Positions 38,312 through 45,357 of a stretch of DNA of 64,000 nt are shown piece after piece. This DNA comes from Hydrogenobaculum sp. 3684 (GTDB lineage Bacteria; Aquificota; Aquificia; Aquificales; Aquificaceae). Positions within the stretch are counted from its first letter, which is position 1. Every line of letters starts with the position of its first letter. The stretch is taken from assembly GCF_000213785.1 (NCBI RefSeq), contig NC_015557.1, positions 1,158,664-1,222,663 on the forward strand. Direction: 5' to 3'. The translations under genes were made by a program, and so were the position numbers. The notes below the pieces were generated by a model. The model searched no databases and was not told where the DNA came from. It was given only the letters and a program-made list of their open reading frames with translations.

Positions 38312-38659
38312 CTAATCTTCTTTTTTTAAGCTTATAAACTCTACCATTTCATCTTGAGGTATGTGTTCTAATATTGGTATGAGCTCATCTTTTGTATCCA
38401 CTACAAACCCACACCAAACCATATTTTTAACTTCTGCTTCAAGCACTTCTCTTAAAAGCCTATCCAAAAACTTCTTTTTTGACTCTTCACTCTCTTTATC
38501 TAATTCAAACTCTATAACTTCTGCAAGCTCTGGGTCAAAATCCTCTAAATTGTCCTTTGGGCTAAATACCACATAGACTTTTATGGGATTTTTATTTATT
38601 TTTTCTATCTCTTCATATTTTTTGTCTATAAGCTCTTTTACTTTGTGCCTTACACTCAT
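38312..38659 (-). CDS. Conserved-looking small cytoplasmic protein, unknown function
   Basis: 115 aa, strongly acidic (many Asp, Glu), no membrane segment. It has a predicted alpha/beta pattern: a Lys/Glu helix at the N-terminus, a strand IKVYVVFSP, an acidic helix and a VWCGFVVD strand with the only cysteine. I do not recognise it. It is coupled on both sides (4-bp overlap with queD, adjacent to ispD), so it is a true gene of this operon. Confidence 0.8.
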   Translation of the reverse strand: MSVRHKVKELIDKKYEEIEKINKNPIKVYVVFSPKDNLEDFDPELAEVIEFELDKESEESKKKFLDRLLREVLEAEVKNMVWCGFVVDTKDELIPILEHIPQDEMVEFISLKKED

Positions 38660-39144
38660 AGTCTTTCTCCTATGTATTCAGCTTTTGAGGTTTTTGTTTC
38701 CCAAACAACTACTTTATATATATCTACTTCGTTTAAAAGTCCTGCTTTTTCAAATTTCTCTTTTACATAATCGTATATATACTTTGCCAAGGCTTCCGCT
38801 GTAGGGCAAAAATCCACTGTCGTAAGTTTTAATCCAAAATCTTGGTTTATTTTTTTAAAAGCCTCAAACAAAGGATCGTTTTTATCTATTATAAAACTAT
38901 GATCAAATTGGTCTATAAGAGGGTTTAATGCGCTTTTAAGATGATGAAAATCCATCACCATATCCTGATTATCAAGTACGTTTGAACAAAGCACAACTTC
39001 TATTTCATAACTGTGCCCATGTAAGTTTACACACTTATTTTCTATACAATCAGAACCAAGACTTGATCCTCTTGAGCAAGATAGGTTTTGTTTCCAAACT
39101 CTATGACCTGCTTCAAACCTAAATGTTTTTGATATATACCACAT
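38656..39144 (-). CDS. queD: QueD / 6-pyruvoyl-tetrahydropterin synthase family enzyme
   Basis: 162 aa. Family motifs: FRFEAGHRV (first Zn-ligand His), CVNLHGHSYEIEV (two Zn-ligand His plus the nucleophilic Cys), VMDFHHLK, FDHSFI and the C-terminal VVVWETKTSKAEY. QueD makes 6-carboxytetrahydropterin for queuosine; PTPS makes a biopterin precursor. Between the first His and HGH there is an insertion with two further cysteines (LSC, SDC), so the active-site pocket may differ. It lies directly after dsrH. Confidence 0.85.
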   Translation of the reverse strand: MWYISKTFRFEAGHRVWKQNLSCSRGSSLGSDCIENKCVNLHGHSYEIEVVLCSNVLDNQDMVMDFHHLKSALNPLIDQFDHSFIIDKNDPLFEAFKKINQDFGLKLTTVDFCPTAEALAKYIYDYVKEKFEKAGLLNEVDIYKVVVWETKTSKAEYIGERL

Positions 39145-39390
39145 TTACCACACCACCACGTTTTTGGCTTTTAATATGAGTTTTGATATATCTTCCCAGC
39201 TAAGCAAGAACTCTTCTTGGACCTTTAGACCTCTTGCAGACACATCTTCTTTGCATAGATACCAATTTTTATTTGGTGCTCTTAATACTGCATCTTGTAT
39301 AAGTACCACTATATCGTTCTCCGATGGTAAGCTACTTTTAAAATCCCCAAACCTTCTTACAAGCCAGATTGTATTTGGATTTTCTACCAT
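39145..39390 (-). CDS. dsrH: DsrH/TusB-like sulfur relay subunit
   Basis: 81 aa, the smallest member of the DsrEFH (TusDCB) heterohexamer. It shows IWLVRRFGDFKSSL, IVLIQDAVLRA (as VVLIQDAVLRA) and WYLCKEDVSARGL with one cysteine in the expected place, and ends KNVVVW. It overlaps dsrF by 7 bp. In sulfur oxidisers DsrEFH passes persulfide between TusA and other carriers; in E. coli TusBCD feeds tRNA thiolation. Confidence 0.85.
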   Translation of the reverse strand: MVENPNTIWLVRRFGDFKSSLPSENDIVVLIQDAVLRAPNKNWYLCKEDVSARGLKVQEEFLLSWEDISKLILKAKNVVVW

Positions 39391-39722
39391 ACAAGCACCG
39401 CTTTAGATTTGTGTATCAGGTCTTTGACTTCTTCAGAGGATATAATCTTTGGTTCTATGATAAATTCAAAAGCCTTTAAACCCCTTGATTCTACACAAGA
39501 GTTTTCTGCGTAAAAGTTTATGTTTAACATACTCATTTGTTCTAACATCTTTTCAAAGCTGGCTAGTCCTAAGGCTTCTGGGCGCCATTTTGTTATAGCG
39601 TATATACCGTCTCCGGTAAATATTACATTCGTATCGTTTGTTATACCGCTTGCAGCGGCAAGCCTCAACCCTTCGTGGGCTTTCCAAGAAAAAGACTCTG
39701 ATTTAAGTATAAAGCTTATCAT
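39384..39722 (-). CDS. dsrF: DsrF/TusC-like sulfur relay subunit
   Basis: 112 aa DsrE-superfamily fold: SWKAHEGLRLAAASGITN in the first helix, NVIFTGDGIYAI, and a cysteine in INFYAENSCVESRGL where the family positions its reactive Cys. The C-terminus SKAVLVW matches that of its neighbour DsrH, a feature of this family. It is sandwiched between dsrE (1 bp) and dsrH (overlap), consistent with a co-translated complex. Confidence 0.85.
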   Translation of the reverse strand: MISFILKSESFSWKAHEGLRLAAASGITNDTNVIFTGDGIYAITKWRPEALGLASFEKMLEQMSMLNINFYAENSCVESRGLKAFEFIIEPKIISSEEVKDLIHKSKAVLVW

Positions 39723-39723
39723 A

Positions 39724-40032
39724 TCAGTTAAAGTTTATCACCTTGTCAAACTCTGATATTTTTCTAAACATATCGTAAGAAGAGCTTGATATGAAATTTT
39801 GAGATTTTATAGACTCTTCGATGCCTCTTTGGCGTGCTGAGTGAGCGCAATATATTATCTTAACACCTATATCTAAAAATTGCTTTGTCATATCGTAGCT
39901 AAGCCAATAAGTGCCGTTGCCGCTTAAAAAAATCGTTACATCAGCTTTACCTACAAGGGCTTTAGATAGTTTGTATACGCTGTCAAAATCTTTTGAAAAA
40001 GGGTTTGATGTAACTACTATAAGGATATTCAT
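39724..40032 (-). CDS. dsrE: DsrE/TusD-like sulfur relay subunit
   Basis: 102 aa. ILIVVTSNPFSKDFDSVYKLSKAL at the N-terminus, VTIFLSGNGTYWL in the centre and the catalytic-type cysteine in VKIIYCAHSARQRGI (DsrE motif Cys-x-x-Ser-Ala-x-x-Arg-Gly). This is the persulfide-carrying subunit of DsrEFH. It overlaps tusA by 4 bp, fixing the operon order tusA-dsrE-dsrF-dsrH. Confidence 0.88.
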   Translation of the reverse strand: MNILIVVTSNPFSKDFDSVYKLSKALVGKADVTIFLSGNGTYWLSYDMTKQFLDIGVKIIYCAHSARQRGIEESIKSQNFISSSSYDMFRKISEFDKVINFN

Positions 40033-40271
40033 CTTGCTTTTCTAACGATGATTTCCCACTTGTTATCGCCTATCTTGTTGGTGGCTAACACTTCCTGACC
40101 TTCATCTCTCATGCTTTTTGGTACGCTCACCGCCGACGGTTCGTAATCTACTATAACCCTCAAAACTTCTCCTTTTTCCATCGTCTCAAGCACAAGCTTA
40201 CTCTTTACAAATGTAAAAGGGCATACTTCCCCAGTAATATCAAGCTCTTTATTTATTTCAAAATCACTCAT
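40029..40271 (-). CDS. tusA: TusA-family sulfur carrier
   Basis: 80 aa. The sulfur-binding motif reads GEVCPFTFVKSKLVLETM: Cys-Pro is kept, but the second Pro of the usual CPxP motif is Thr. The rest (GEVLRVIVDYEPSAVSVPKSM) is a normal TusA fold. It delivers persulfide sulfur to DsrEFH and beyond. First gene of the operon; there is no ribosome-binding site between the palindrome at 40273-40294 and the ATG, so the mRNA may be leaderless or nearly so. Confidence 0.92.
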   Translation of the reverse strand: MSDFEINKELDITGEVCPFTFVKSKLVLETMEKGEVLRVIVDYEPSAVSVPKSMRDEGQEVLATNKIGDNKWEIIVRKAR

Positions 40272-40272
40272 C

Positions 40273-40294
40273 TTAACAATGATAATATTGTTAA
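40273..40294. promoter_or_regulatory. Palindromic operator at the tusA promoter
   Basis: TTAACAAT-GATAAT-ATTGTTAA, perfect 8-bp arms, ending 1 bp before the tusA start codon. A TATTAT -10-like box on the minus strand lies across the centre, so a bound protein would block the promoter. Confidence 0.55.
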
Positions 40295-40341
40295 AAATAA
40301 AATACTATGATTATAGATATGGTTTTTAGTGGCATTTATTC

Positions 40342-40393
40342 TTTCCTTCTAAAAAGGAAATAATTATGTTAAAATTTCCTTATGAAAAGGAAA
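40342..40393. promoter_or_regulatory. Twin TTTCCTT-N5-AAGGAAA palindromes over the ATPase start
   Basis: Two copies, 40342-40360 and 40375-40393, centre to centre 33 bp (about three helical turns). The second spans the ATG of the ATPase gene (40382). They could be repressor sites or mRNA hairpins; no ribosome-binding site is present. Confidence 0.6.
40365..40375 (+). promoter_or_regulatory. Extended -10 of the ATPase gene (leaderless candidate)
   Basis: TATGTTAAAAT ends 6 nt before the ATG at 40382 and sits between the two palindromes. Confidence 0.5.
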
Positions 40394-41677
40394 GATGTAT
40401 TTAAGCAAGTTATAGTTGAGTTCCATCAATGGACACTTCCTAAGCTTTTAAATAGAAATATAGAGCTCCCTTTAAACACCAATAAGATAATATCTTTGAT
40501 AGGCCCAAGAAGAAGCGGTAAAACTTACGTTATGTTTCAAACTATAAAAAAGCTCCTTAATAGTGTACCTATAGAAAGGATTTTGTATGTAAACTTTGAA
40601 GATGAAAGGCTTGATATCTCATCAGATGAGCTTGGTTCACTAATTGAGGCTTACAAAGAGCTATATCCTGATATACCCTTAAACGATGTATACATATTTT
40701 TTGATGAGATTCAAAACGTAGAAGGCTGGGAAACCTTTGTAAGAAGGATTTACGATAAATATACAAAAAATATATACATCACCGGTTCAAATTCAAAGCT
40801 TTTATCAAAAGAAATAGCCACGGCTCTAAGGGGTAGGACTTTGACATATGAGGTGTTTCCGCTCTCCTTTCAAGAGTTTTTAAAGTTTAAGGGCTTTTAT
40901 TTTGAAGAAATAGATTTCTACAATATAGAAAAAAGAGCCATTTTAAAAAAGGCGTTTTTAGATTATCTTAACTACGGGGCTTTCCCGGAGGTGGTTTTTT
41001 TTGATGATAAAAGCCTAAAACTAAAAACTTTACAAAATTACTTTGAAGTGATGTTTTATAGGGATTTGGTGGAAAGATACAAAATAAAAAACCACATCGC
41101 ATTGAAGTACTTTATAAAAAGAGTGGTGGAAAACATCGGAAGTATGTTGTCTATAAACAATATATACAACGAGCTAAAGTCCCAAGCTCATAAGATAGCC
41201 AAAGACAGTTTATACGAATATCTTGAGATGCTTCAGGATATATACTTTCTTTTTGTTGTAAAAAAATACAACAAATCTATCTTAAAATCTGAACTCCAGA
41301 AAAAAGCTTATTTGATAGACAACGGCCTTTTAAACGCTCTTAGTTTTTCTTTCAAAGAAAATATGGGCATACTTTTAGAAAATGCCATGATAAAAGAACT
41401 ACTAACAAAAGGCTACGATATTTTCTTTTTTAAAGAAAAAAAAGAATGCGATATAATAGCCTACGATCACAACCACTTTATACCAATACAGATAACTTAC
41501 GAAATGAGCTTATCTCAAACCAAGCAAAGGGAGATAGAAGGTATCTTAGAAGCTTCTAAGTATTTGGGTTCAAAAGAGGGTATCATACTCACCTTTGATG
41601 AAAAAGACGAGATAAGTATAAATGGGATAGATATAAAAATATTACCAGCTTATTACTATCTTCTTTTTCAATTATAA
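40382..41677 (+). CDS. AAA_14/DUF4143-type ATPase
   Basis: 431 aa. N-terminal P-loop domain with Walker A GPRRSGKT (41-48) and Walker B VYIFFDEIQN (~113-122), followed by ITGSNSKLLS (sensor 1). The C-terminal ~200 residues match the DUF4143 pattern, including KKAYLIDNGLLNAL and a degenerate nuclease-like ECDIIAYDHNHFIPIQITYE segment. Members are common in prokaryote accessory regions and their function is largely unknown; some lie near toxin-antitoxin loci, as here (hipBA 3 kb away). Control by the twin palindromes is likely. Confidence 0.88.
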   Translation: MKRKDVFKQVIVEFHQWTLPKLLNRNIELPLNTNKIISLIGPRRSGKTYVMFQTIKKLLNSVPIERILYVNFEDERLDISSDELGSLIEAYKELYPDIPLNDVYIFFDEIQNVEGWETFVRRIYDKYTKNIYITGSNSKLLSKEIATALRGRTLTYEVFPLSFQEFLKFKGFYFEEIDFYNIEKRAILKKAFLDYLNYGAFPEVVFFDDKSLKLKTLQNYFEVMFYRDLVERYKIKNHIALKYFIKRVVENIGSMLSINNIYNELKSQAHKIAKDSLYEYLEMLQDIYFLFVVKKYNKSILKSELQKKAYLIDNGLLNALSFSFKENMGILLENAMIKELLTKGYDIFFFKEKKECDIIAYDHNHFIPIQITYEMSLSQTKQREIEGILEASKYLGSKEGIILTFDEKDEISINGIDIKILPAYYYLLFQL

Positions 41678-41678
41678 T
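41673..41678 (+). promoter_or_regulatory. -10 box of the SDR gene (leaderless candidate)
   Basis: TATAAT overlapping the ATPase stop region, ending 6 nt before the ATG at 41685; no ribosome-binding site. Confidence 0.55.
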
Positions 41679-41684
41679 ACTTGT

Positions 41685-42389
41685 ATGGCTATTATAATCA
41701 CTGGGGCAAGAAGGATAGGTTTTTATGTGGCAAAGAGGCTTTTGGAAGAGGGTAAAGACGTGGCTGTTGTGTATAACAGTAAAAACCCTTGCGATGAGAT
41801 AGATGGTATTTTTTGTATAAAAAGAGATTTATCTAAAGATTCTTCTGGGATAGCAAATATTGTATTTGAAAAGTTTGGCAAAATAGAGGCTTTTGTGCAT
41901 ATGGCATCACCTTATTACAAGGTACCTATAAACAATTTTAGCATAGAAGAGTATAGGTATTACAACGCTATCATAGTAGAGGCTTTTTTAAATATTGGTA
42001 TAGAGGCTTTTAAGCTGATGATGAAAAATGAAGGCCATATAAAAGGTAGGATCGTAGGTTTTGGGGACTGGGCTATAATGCATACTCCTTATAAAGACTA
42101 TGCTCCTTATTTTGTGGCAAAAGCTGGGCTTCACGGGGCTGTTCTTACGCTTGCCAAAGAGTTTGCCCCTCATGTTTTGGTGAATGCTTTGGCTTTGGGA
42201 CCTGTGTTAAAACCAGATGATATGGAAGATGAAGAATGGCAAAAGGTTATAACAAACACACCTTTAAAGAAGGAAGTAAGTCTTCATGATATATATAACG
42301 TTTTAAAGCTTTTCTTAGAAACTACTTCTATAACAGGTGCTATACTTCCAATAGACGGCGGAAGGCATGTAAAGGGTGTTAGCAGTTAA
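41685..42389 (+). CDS. Short-chain dehydrogenase, pteridine reductase-like (FolM/PTR type)
   Basis: 234 aa SDR: ITGARRIGFYVAKRLLEEG gives the NADP-binding Gly motif with the double Arg typical of FolM/PTR1; the active-site Tyr/Lys is YFVAK. The usual catalytic Ser is replaced by Asp (VGFGDWAIMHTPYKD), the residue used by PTR1 and FolM. The C-terminus GAILPIDGGRHV is standard SDR. It could reduce dihydropterins or act as a backup dihydrofolate reductase; the substrate is inferred. It overlaps murI convergently by 11 bp. Confidence 0.78.
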   Translation: MAIIITGARRIGFYVAKRLLEEGKDVAVVYNSKNPCDEIDGIFCIKRDLSKDSSGIANIVFEKFGKIEAFVHMASPYYKVPINNFSIEEYRYYNAIIVEAFLNIGIEAFKLMMKNEGHIKGRIVGFGDWAIMHTPYKDYAPYFVAKAGLHGAVLTLAKEFAPHVLVNALALGPVLKPDDMEDEEWQKVITNTPLKKEVSLHDIYNVLKLFLETTSITGAILPIDGGRHVKGVSS

Positions 42390-43158
42390 GCGCTAAACTC
42401 TCTACATTTACATATTTTAAATCGTATTTTTGTCCCATTATATACTCCACAAGCTCTGATGTGTTTTGTGATATATCTGTAAAATAAAGCTCTGTAGTAG
42501 CATTTCCTTCGTTTTTAACGATATTGTTTATATAAGATATTATAGCGTCTGAAGAGCTCACCAAGTTTATATGCGGTAAAAACGCTTTTATATCCTCTTC
42601 TAAAAGTGGGTAATGGGTGCATCCAAGAATGAGGGTATCTATATCTTTTAAATCTTTAAACTCTTTTAGATAAAACTCCACCGTCTTTTTTGATATGTCT
42701 GTGTTTATAAGTTTTTCTTCTACTATGGGCACAAAAAGAGGGCATGCTTTTGCATAGGTTTTTATATTAAAAGCCTCTAAACGTTCTTGATATTTGTTGC
42801 TGTTTATAGTGGCGCTAGTGCCTATAATACCTACATGCTTTGTTTTTGAGCTTTTAAGAGCAGCCTCAACTCCAGCTTCTATAACCCCCACTATAGGTAT
42901 ACCAAACATCTCTTGAAGCGCTTCCATGGCGTTGGCACTAACACTGTTGCAGGCTATAAGTATCACATCTACGTTTTGATTTATCAAAAAGTTTGCACTT
43001 TCTTTTGCATAGGTGATGATAGTCTCTTTTGATTTTATGCCATAGGGTACCCTAGCCGTATCCCCAAGATAAACAATATCAACTTTATCGTAGACTTTTC
43101 TCACAGATTTTAAAACAGTAAGCCCACCTACGCCCGAATCAAACATCCCTATTTTCAT
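42379..43158 (-). CDS. murI: Glutamate racemase
   Basis: Supplies D-glutamate for peptidoglycan. 259 aa Asp/Glu racemase fold: IGMFDSGVGGLTVL (acid/base region), the first catalytic Cys in LIACNSVSANAM and the second in LILGCTHYPLLEE. LGDTARVPYG is also conserved. Normal length. TATAAT on the minus strand at 43168-43173 lies 9 nt upstream of the ATG without a ribosome-binding site. Confidence 0.96.
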   Translation of the reverse strand: MKIGMFDSGVGGLTVLKSVRKVYDKVDIVYLGDTARVPYGIKSKETIITYAKESANFLINQNVDVILIACNSVSANAMEALQEMFGIPIVGVIEAGVEAALKSSKTKHVGIIGTSATINSNKYQERLEAFNIKTYAKACPLFVPIVEEKLINTDISKKTVEFYLKEFKDLKDIDTLILGCTHYPLLEEDIKAFLPHINLVSSSDAIISYINNIVKNEGNATTELYFTDISQNTSELVEYIMGQKYDLKYVNVESLALNC

Positions 43159-43168
43159 ACCCTAAGTA

Positions 43169-43297
43169 TTATAAAGGGTTTTTATGATGTGTTATAATTT
43201 TTACGCTAATAGAAGCTGGAGCCATCCAAATATCTTCAATATCATGAACATCCTCAGTTGTTGATGCCCACAAGCCTGATGCTTGTTTTTCTTCCAT
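43169..43297 (-). CDS. 42-codon ORF downstream of hipB, unknown
   Basis: Short ORF (starts MEEKQASGLWASTTED, ends HHKNPL) between hipB and murI. A minus-strand TATAAT at 43304-43309 ends 6 nt before its ATG, the same layout as the leaderless candidates elsewhere, which is the main reason to list it. No family recognised; it could be a gene remnant. Confidence 0.3.
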   Translation of the reverse strand: MEEKQASGLWASTTEDVHDIEDIWMAPASISVKIITHHKNPL

Positions 43298-43319
43298 ATA
43301 AAAATTATAATACATTTTC

Positions 43320-43580
43320 TTACTCTTCCCATTCTAAGTCTTCTTTACACATAAAGGGCTCTTCTTTGCTAAAGGGATTGTGGGGGATTATGCACATATC
43401 GTAGCCTATAAGTCTTAAAAGAGCTTCCATATGAATTAGGCTAACTCTTGCCATTACTCCGTTTTCTATTTTGCTGATGGTTTGCCTGCTTAGTCCTACC
43501 CTTTTGGCGATCTCGTCTTGAGTCCATCCTTTTTCTTTTCTTTTTTTCTTTAAAAACTTTCCTAATCTTTCATAATCCAT
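43320..43580 (-). CDS. hipB: HipB-like XRE antitoxin
   Basis: 86 aa with a helix-turn-helix of the Xre/Cro class: KFLKKKRKEKGWTQDEIAKRVGLSRQTISKIENG, followed by a dimerisation helix (HMEALLRLIGYDMCII) and a short acidic tail. It is the DNA-binding antitoxin of the adjacent HipA kinase. It lies downstream of hipA (10 bp gap), the reverse of the E. coli hipBA order. Confidence 0.88.
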   Translation of the reverse strand: MDYERLGKFLKKKRKEKGWTQDEIAKRVGLSRQTISKIENGVMARVSLIHMEALLRLIGYDMCIIPHNPFSKEEPFMCKEDLEWEE

Positions 43581-43590
43581 TAAAAACTCC

Positions 43591-44778
43591 TTATGTTTGA
43601 TTTAAAGAATGTTCCCATTCTTTTATGATCCTATTTCCAATTTCTTGGAAGTTTTTATTTTGTTTTATATAGCTTTTAATATCATCAATGCTTTCTGCTA
43701 ACGCTTGTTGACAATTGTTAAATATCTCTATTGCGGTTTTTTCTTCTAAAGCGCAATACTTTAATCCAAATTCTACCAATTCCTTTTTACTTACCCATCT
43801 TTTTGTCCCTCCTAAAAATAGAGCTGGTTTATCGTCTTTTATATAAACAGTTGTGCATACTACATCGTAAGCTGGGGCAAGCCAAATATAAGACATATCT
43901 GACTTATAAAGAAATCCAAAATTTTTGTTGTGTGCATCACCGTTTTTAATAAGAAAGTTTAAAACTATCATCTTATAATACGTTTCAAGATCTTTTAGTG
44001 TGTCTGTGGAGAGTTTTTTTATTGCTTTGGCTATTTGCTCATAGCTGCCTTCGTATTTGTCGTATCTTCTTCTTCCTAAGATTGAGCCCACTTCTTCAAA
44101 GCCCAAATACCCCTTTTCGTCGTAAATAAATTTTTCAATCACCAAAAATCTTTTGTTTTCTGACATGTAGATCTTTGGTATTTTAACACCAATCTTTTCT
44201 ATTGTCTTCATACAAAAGTATTCGTTTTCTACAAGGTTAGGATATTCATCCCCATAGGTTTTTACTATAAACTCTTTAAAATCTAAACTGGTTTTATCTT
44301 TAATCACCGCTATCGTCTTTGGTTGAACCCCAGATATGGCATTTTTTTGAAGAAACATGTATAAAAGCTCTCTAAAAGTATCCCATGTATCGTTTGTTAT
44401 TATATCTTCAAGGCTTATGTTTGTGGGTACTGGCAAAGATTCGCCCTCAAAGCTTACCCTTCCTTCTATGCCCGGTGCAAGATAACCCAACATAGCAAAA
44501 TCATCTACTTTTCCTTCCCTTTTATTTATCAAATCTTTTAAAATCTCAAACAAATAACCTTCTGGCAAAAAACTATCAAAAAACGGATGAAGATACAACT
44601 TGCTTACATATATACGCTGAGAAGAAGGCATAGACAACGATATGCTATTGTAAAGACTGTATATATCTGATTCTTTAAAAGCCAAATACTCAAATACGTA
44701 TTCTTTTAAACCTTTAGACTGATCCCCTTCAAACAACGTTCCCACTGGTTTACCATTGCAAATCACTTTTATGTCCAT
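43591..44778 (-). CDS. hipA: HipA-type serine/threonine kinase toxin
   Basis: 395 aa, near full length. N-terminal subdomain (VICNGKPVGTLFEG; LPEGYLFEIL), ATP-binding segment ISGVQPK (148-154), the catalytic-site Lys in EFIVKTY (173), catalytic loop NGDAHNKNFG (279-288) and metal-binding APAYDVV (301-307). HipA kinases phosphorylate glutamyl-tRNA synthetase or related targets and induce persistence. All key residues are present, so it is probably active. Its promoter region carries inverted repeats for HipB binding. Confidence 0.92.
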   Translation of the reverse strand: MDIKVICNGKPVGTLFEGDQSKGLKEYVFEYLAFKESDIYSLYNSISLSMPSSQRIYVSKLYLHPFFDSFLPEGYLFEILKDLINKREGKVDDFAMLGYLAPGIEGRVSFEGESLPVPTNISLEDIITNDTWDTFRELLYMFLQKNAISGVQPKTIAVIKDKTSLDFKEFIVKTYGDEYPNLVENEYFCMKTIEKIGVKIPKIYMSENKRFLVIEKFIYDEKGYLGFEEVGSILGRRRYDKYEGSYEQIAKAIKKLSTDTLKDLETYYKMIVLNFLIKNGDAHNKNFGFLYKSDMSYIWLAPAYDVVCTTVYIKDDKPALFLGGTKRWVSKKELVEFGLKYCALEEKTAIEIFNNCQQALAESIDDIKSYIKQNKNFQEIGNRIIKEWEHSLNQT

Positions 44779-44829
44779 TTCACTTTACAAAATATATTTT
44801 TTACCATCAAATGTCAAGTGAAATTGACA
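44778..44829. promoter_or_regulatory. Inverted repeats in the hipA promoter region (candidate HipB operators)
   Basis: TTTCACTT at 44778-44785 (overlapping the hipA start codon) is mirrored by AAGTGAAA at 44816-44823; TGTCAA/TTGACA with a 6-bp spacer lies at 44812-44829. Two sites flank the hipA promoter. Confidence 0.55.
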
Positions 44830-44954
44830 AATACGCCATGGGTAGAATGCTATTTTGTTAGATTTCTTAGTGAGGCTTATGCATCTAACTGTGATAAAAA
44901 ATATGTAAGATTGTATAAAATCATTTATACTATATTTATAAGAGGTGATGAAAA

Positions 44955-45314
44955 GTGAAAACTATCAATATTAAGCAACCACTGGAGAAAAAGAGCTTAA
45001 AAACAAGAGCAAATTTTGGTTATTTGGCTAACGTACCGAAAAATACTAATTCATACAATCCGCAAAGACTTATAAATAAGAAAGAACAAAAATTTAAAGA
45101 AAGGCTAATAAATCTCATAAACGAGGTATATTCTGAGGATGAAATTTATCAGCAAACTTATAATTCTAAAGAAGAGATTATAAGAAGAATTTTAAGAGCA
45201 TTTGATGAATCTCCAATCAAATACCATCTATCAAATGAACAAATCAAAAAGGCAATAAGAGGTATGTTGGCATTAGAGCTAATTATAGGCATAGCTCCAG
45301 AACCCAGTCTTTAA
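44955..45314 (+). CDS. 119-aa protein of unknown function upstream of a PIN fragment
   Basis: Basic, Asn/Lys/Glu-rich soluble protein with a helical C-terminal half (KEEIIRRILRAFDESP, NEQIKKAIRGMLALELII). No family is recognised. The GTG start has AGAGGTGA well placed. Its position 43 bp before an ORF with a PIN-domain N-terminus suggests an antitoxin-like role, but this is only a context inference. Confidence 0.6.
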   Translation: MKTINIKQPLEKKSLKTRANFGYLANVPKNTNSYNPQRLINKKEQKFKERLINLINEVYSEDEIYQQTYNSKEEIIRRILRAFDESPIKYHLSNEQIKKAIRGMLALELIIGIAPEPSL

Positions 45315-45340
45315 TAATTTTATAAATCTTGTTAACTTAT

Positions 45341-45351
45341 TATGCTAAAAG
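45341..45351 (+). promoter_or_regulatory. TATGCTAAAAG box before the PIN-membrane gene
   Basis: Near-identical to the purL and leuB boxes; ends 6 nt before the ATG at 45358, no ribosome-binding site. Confidence 0.4.
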
Positions 45352-45357
45352 CTAAAA

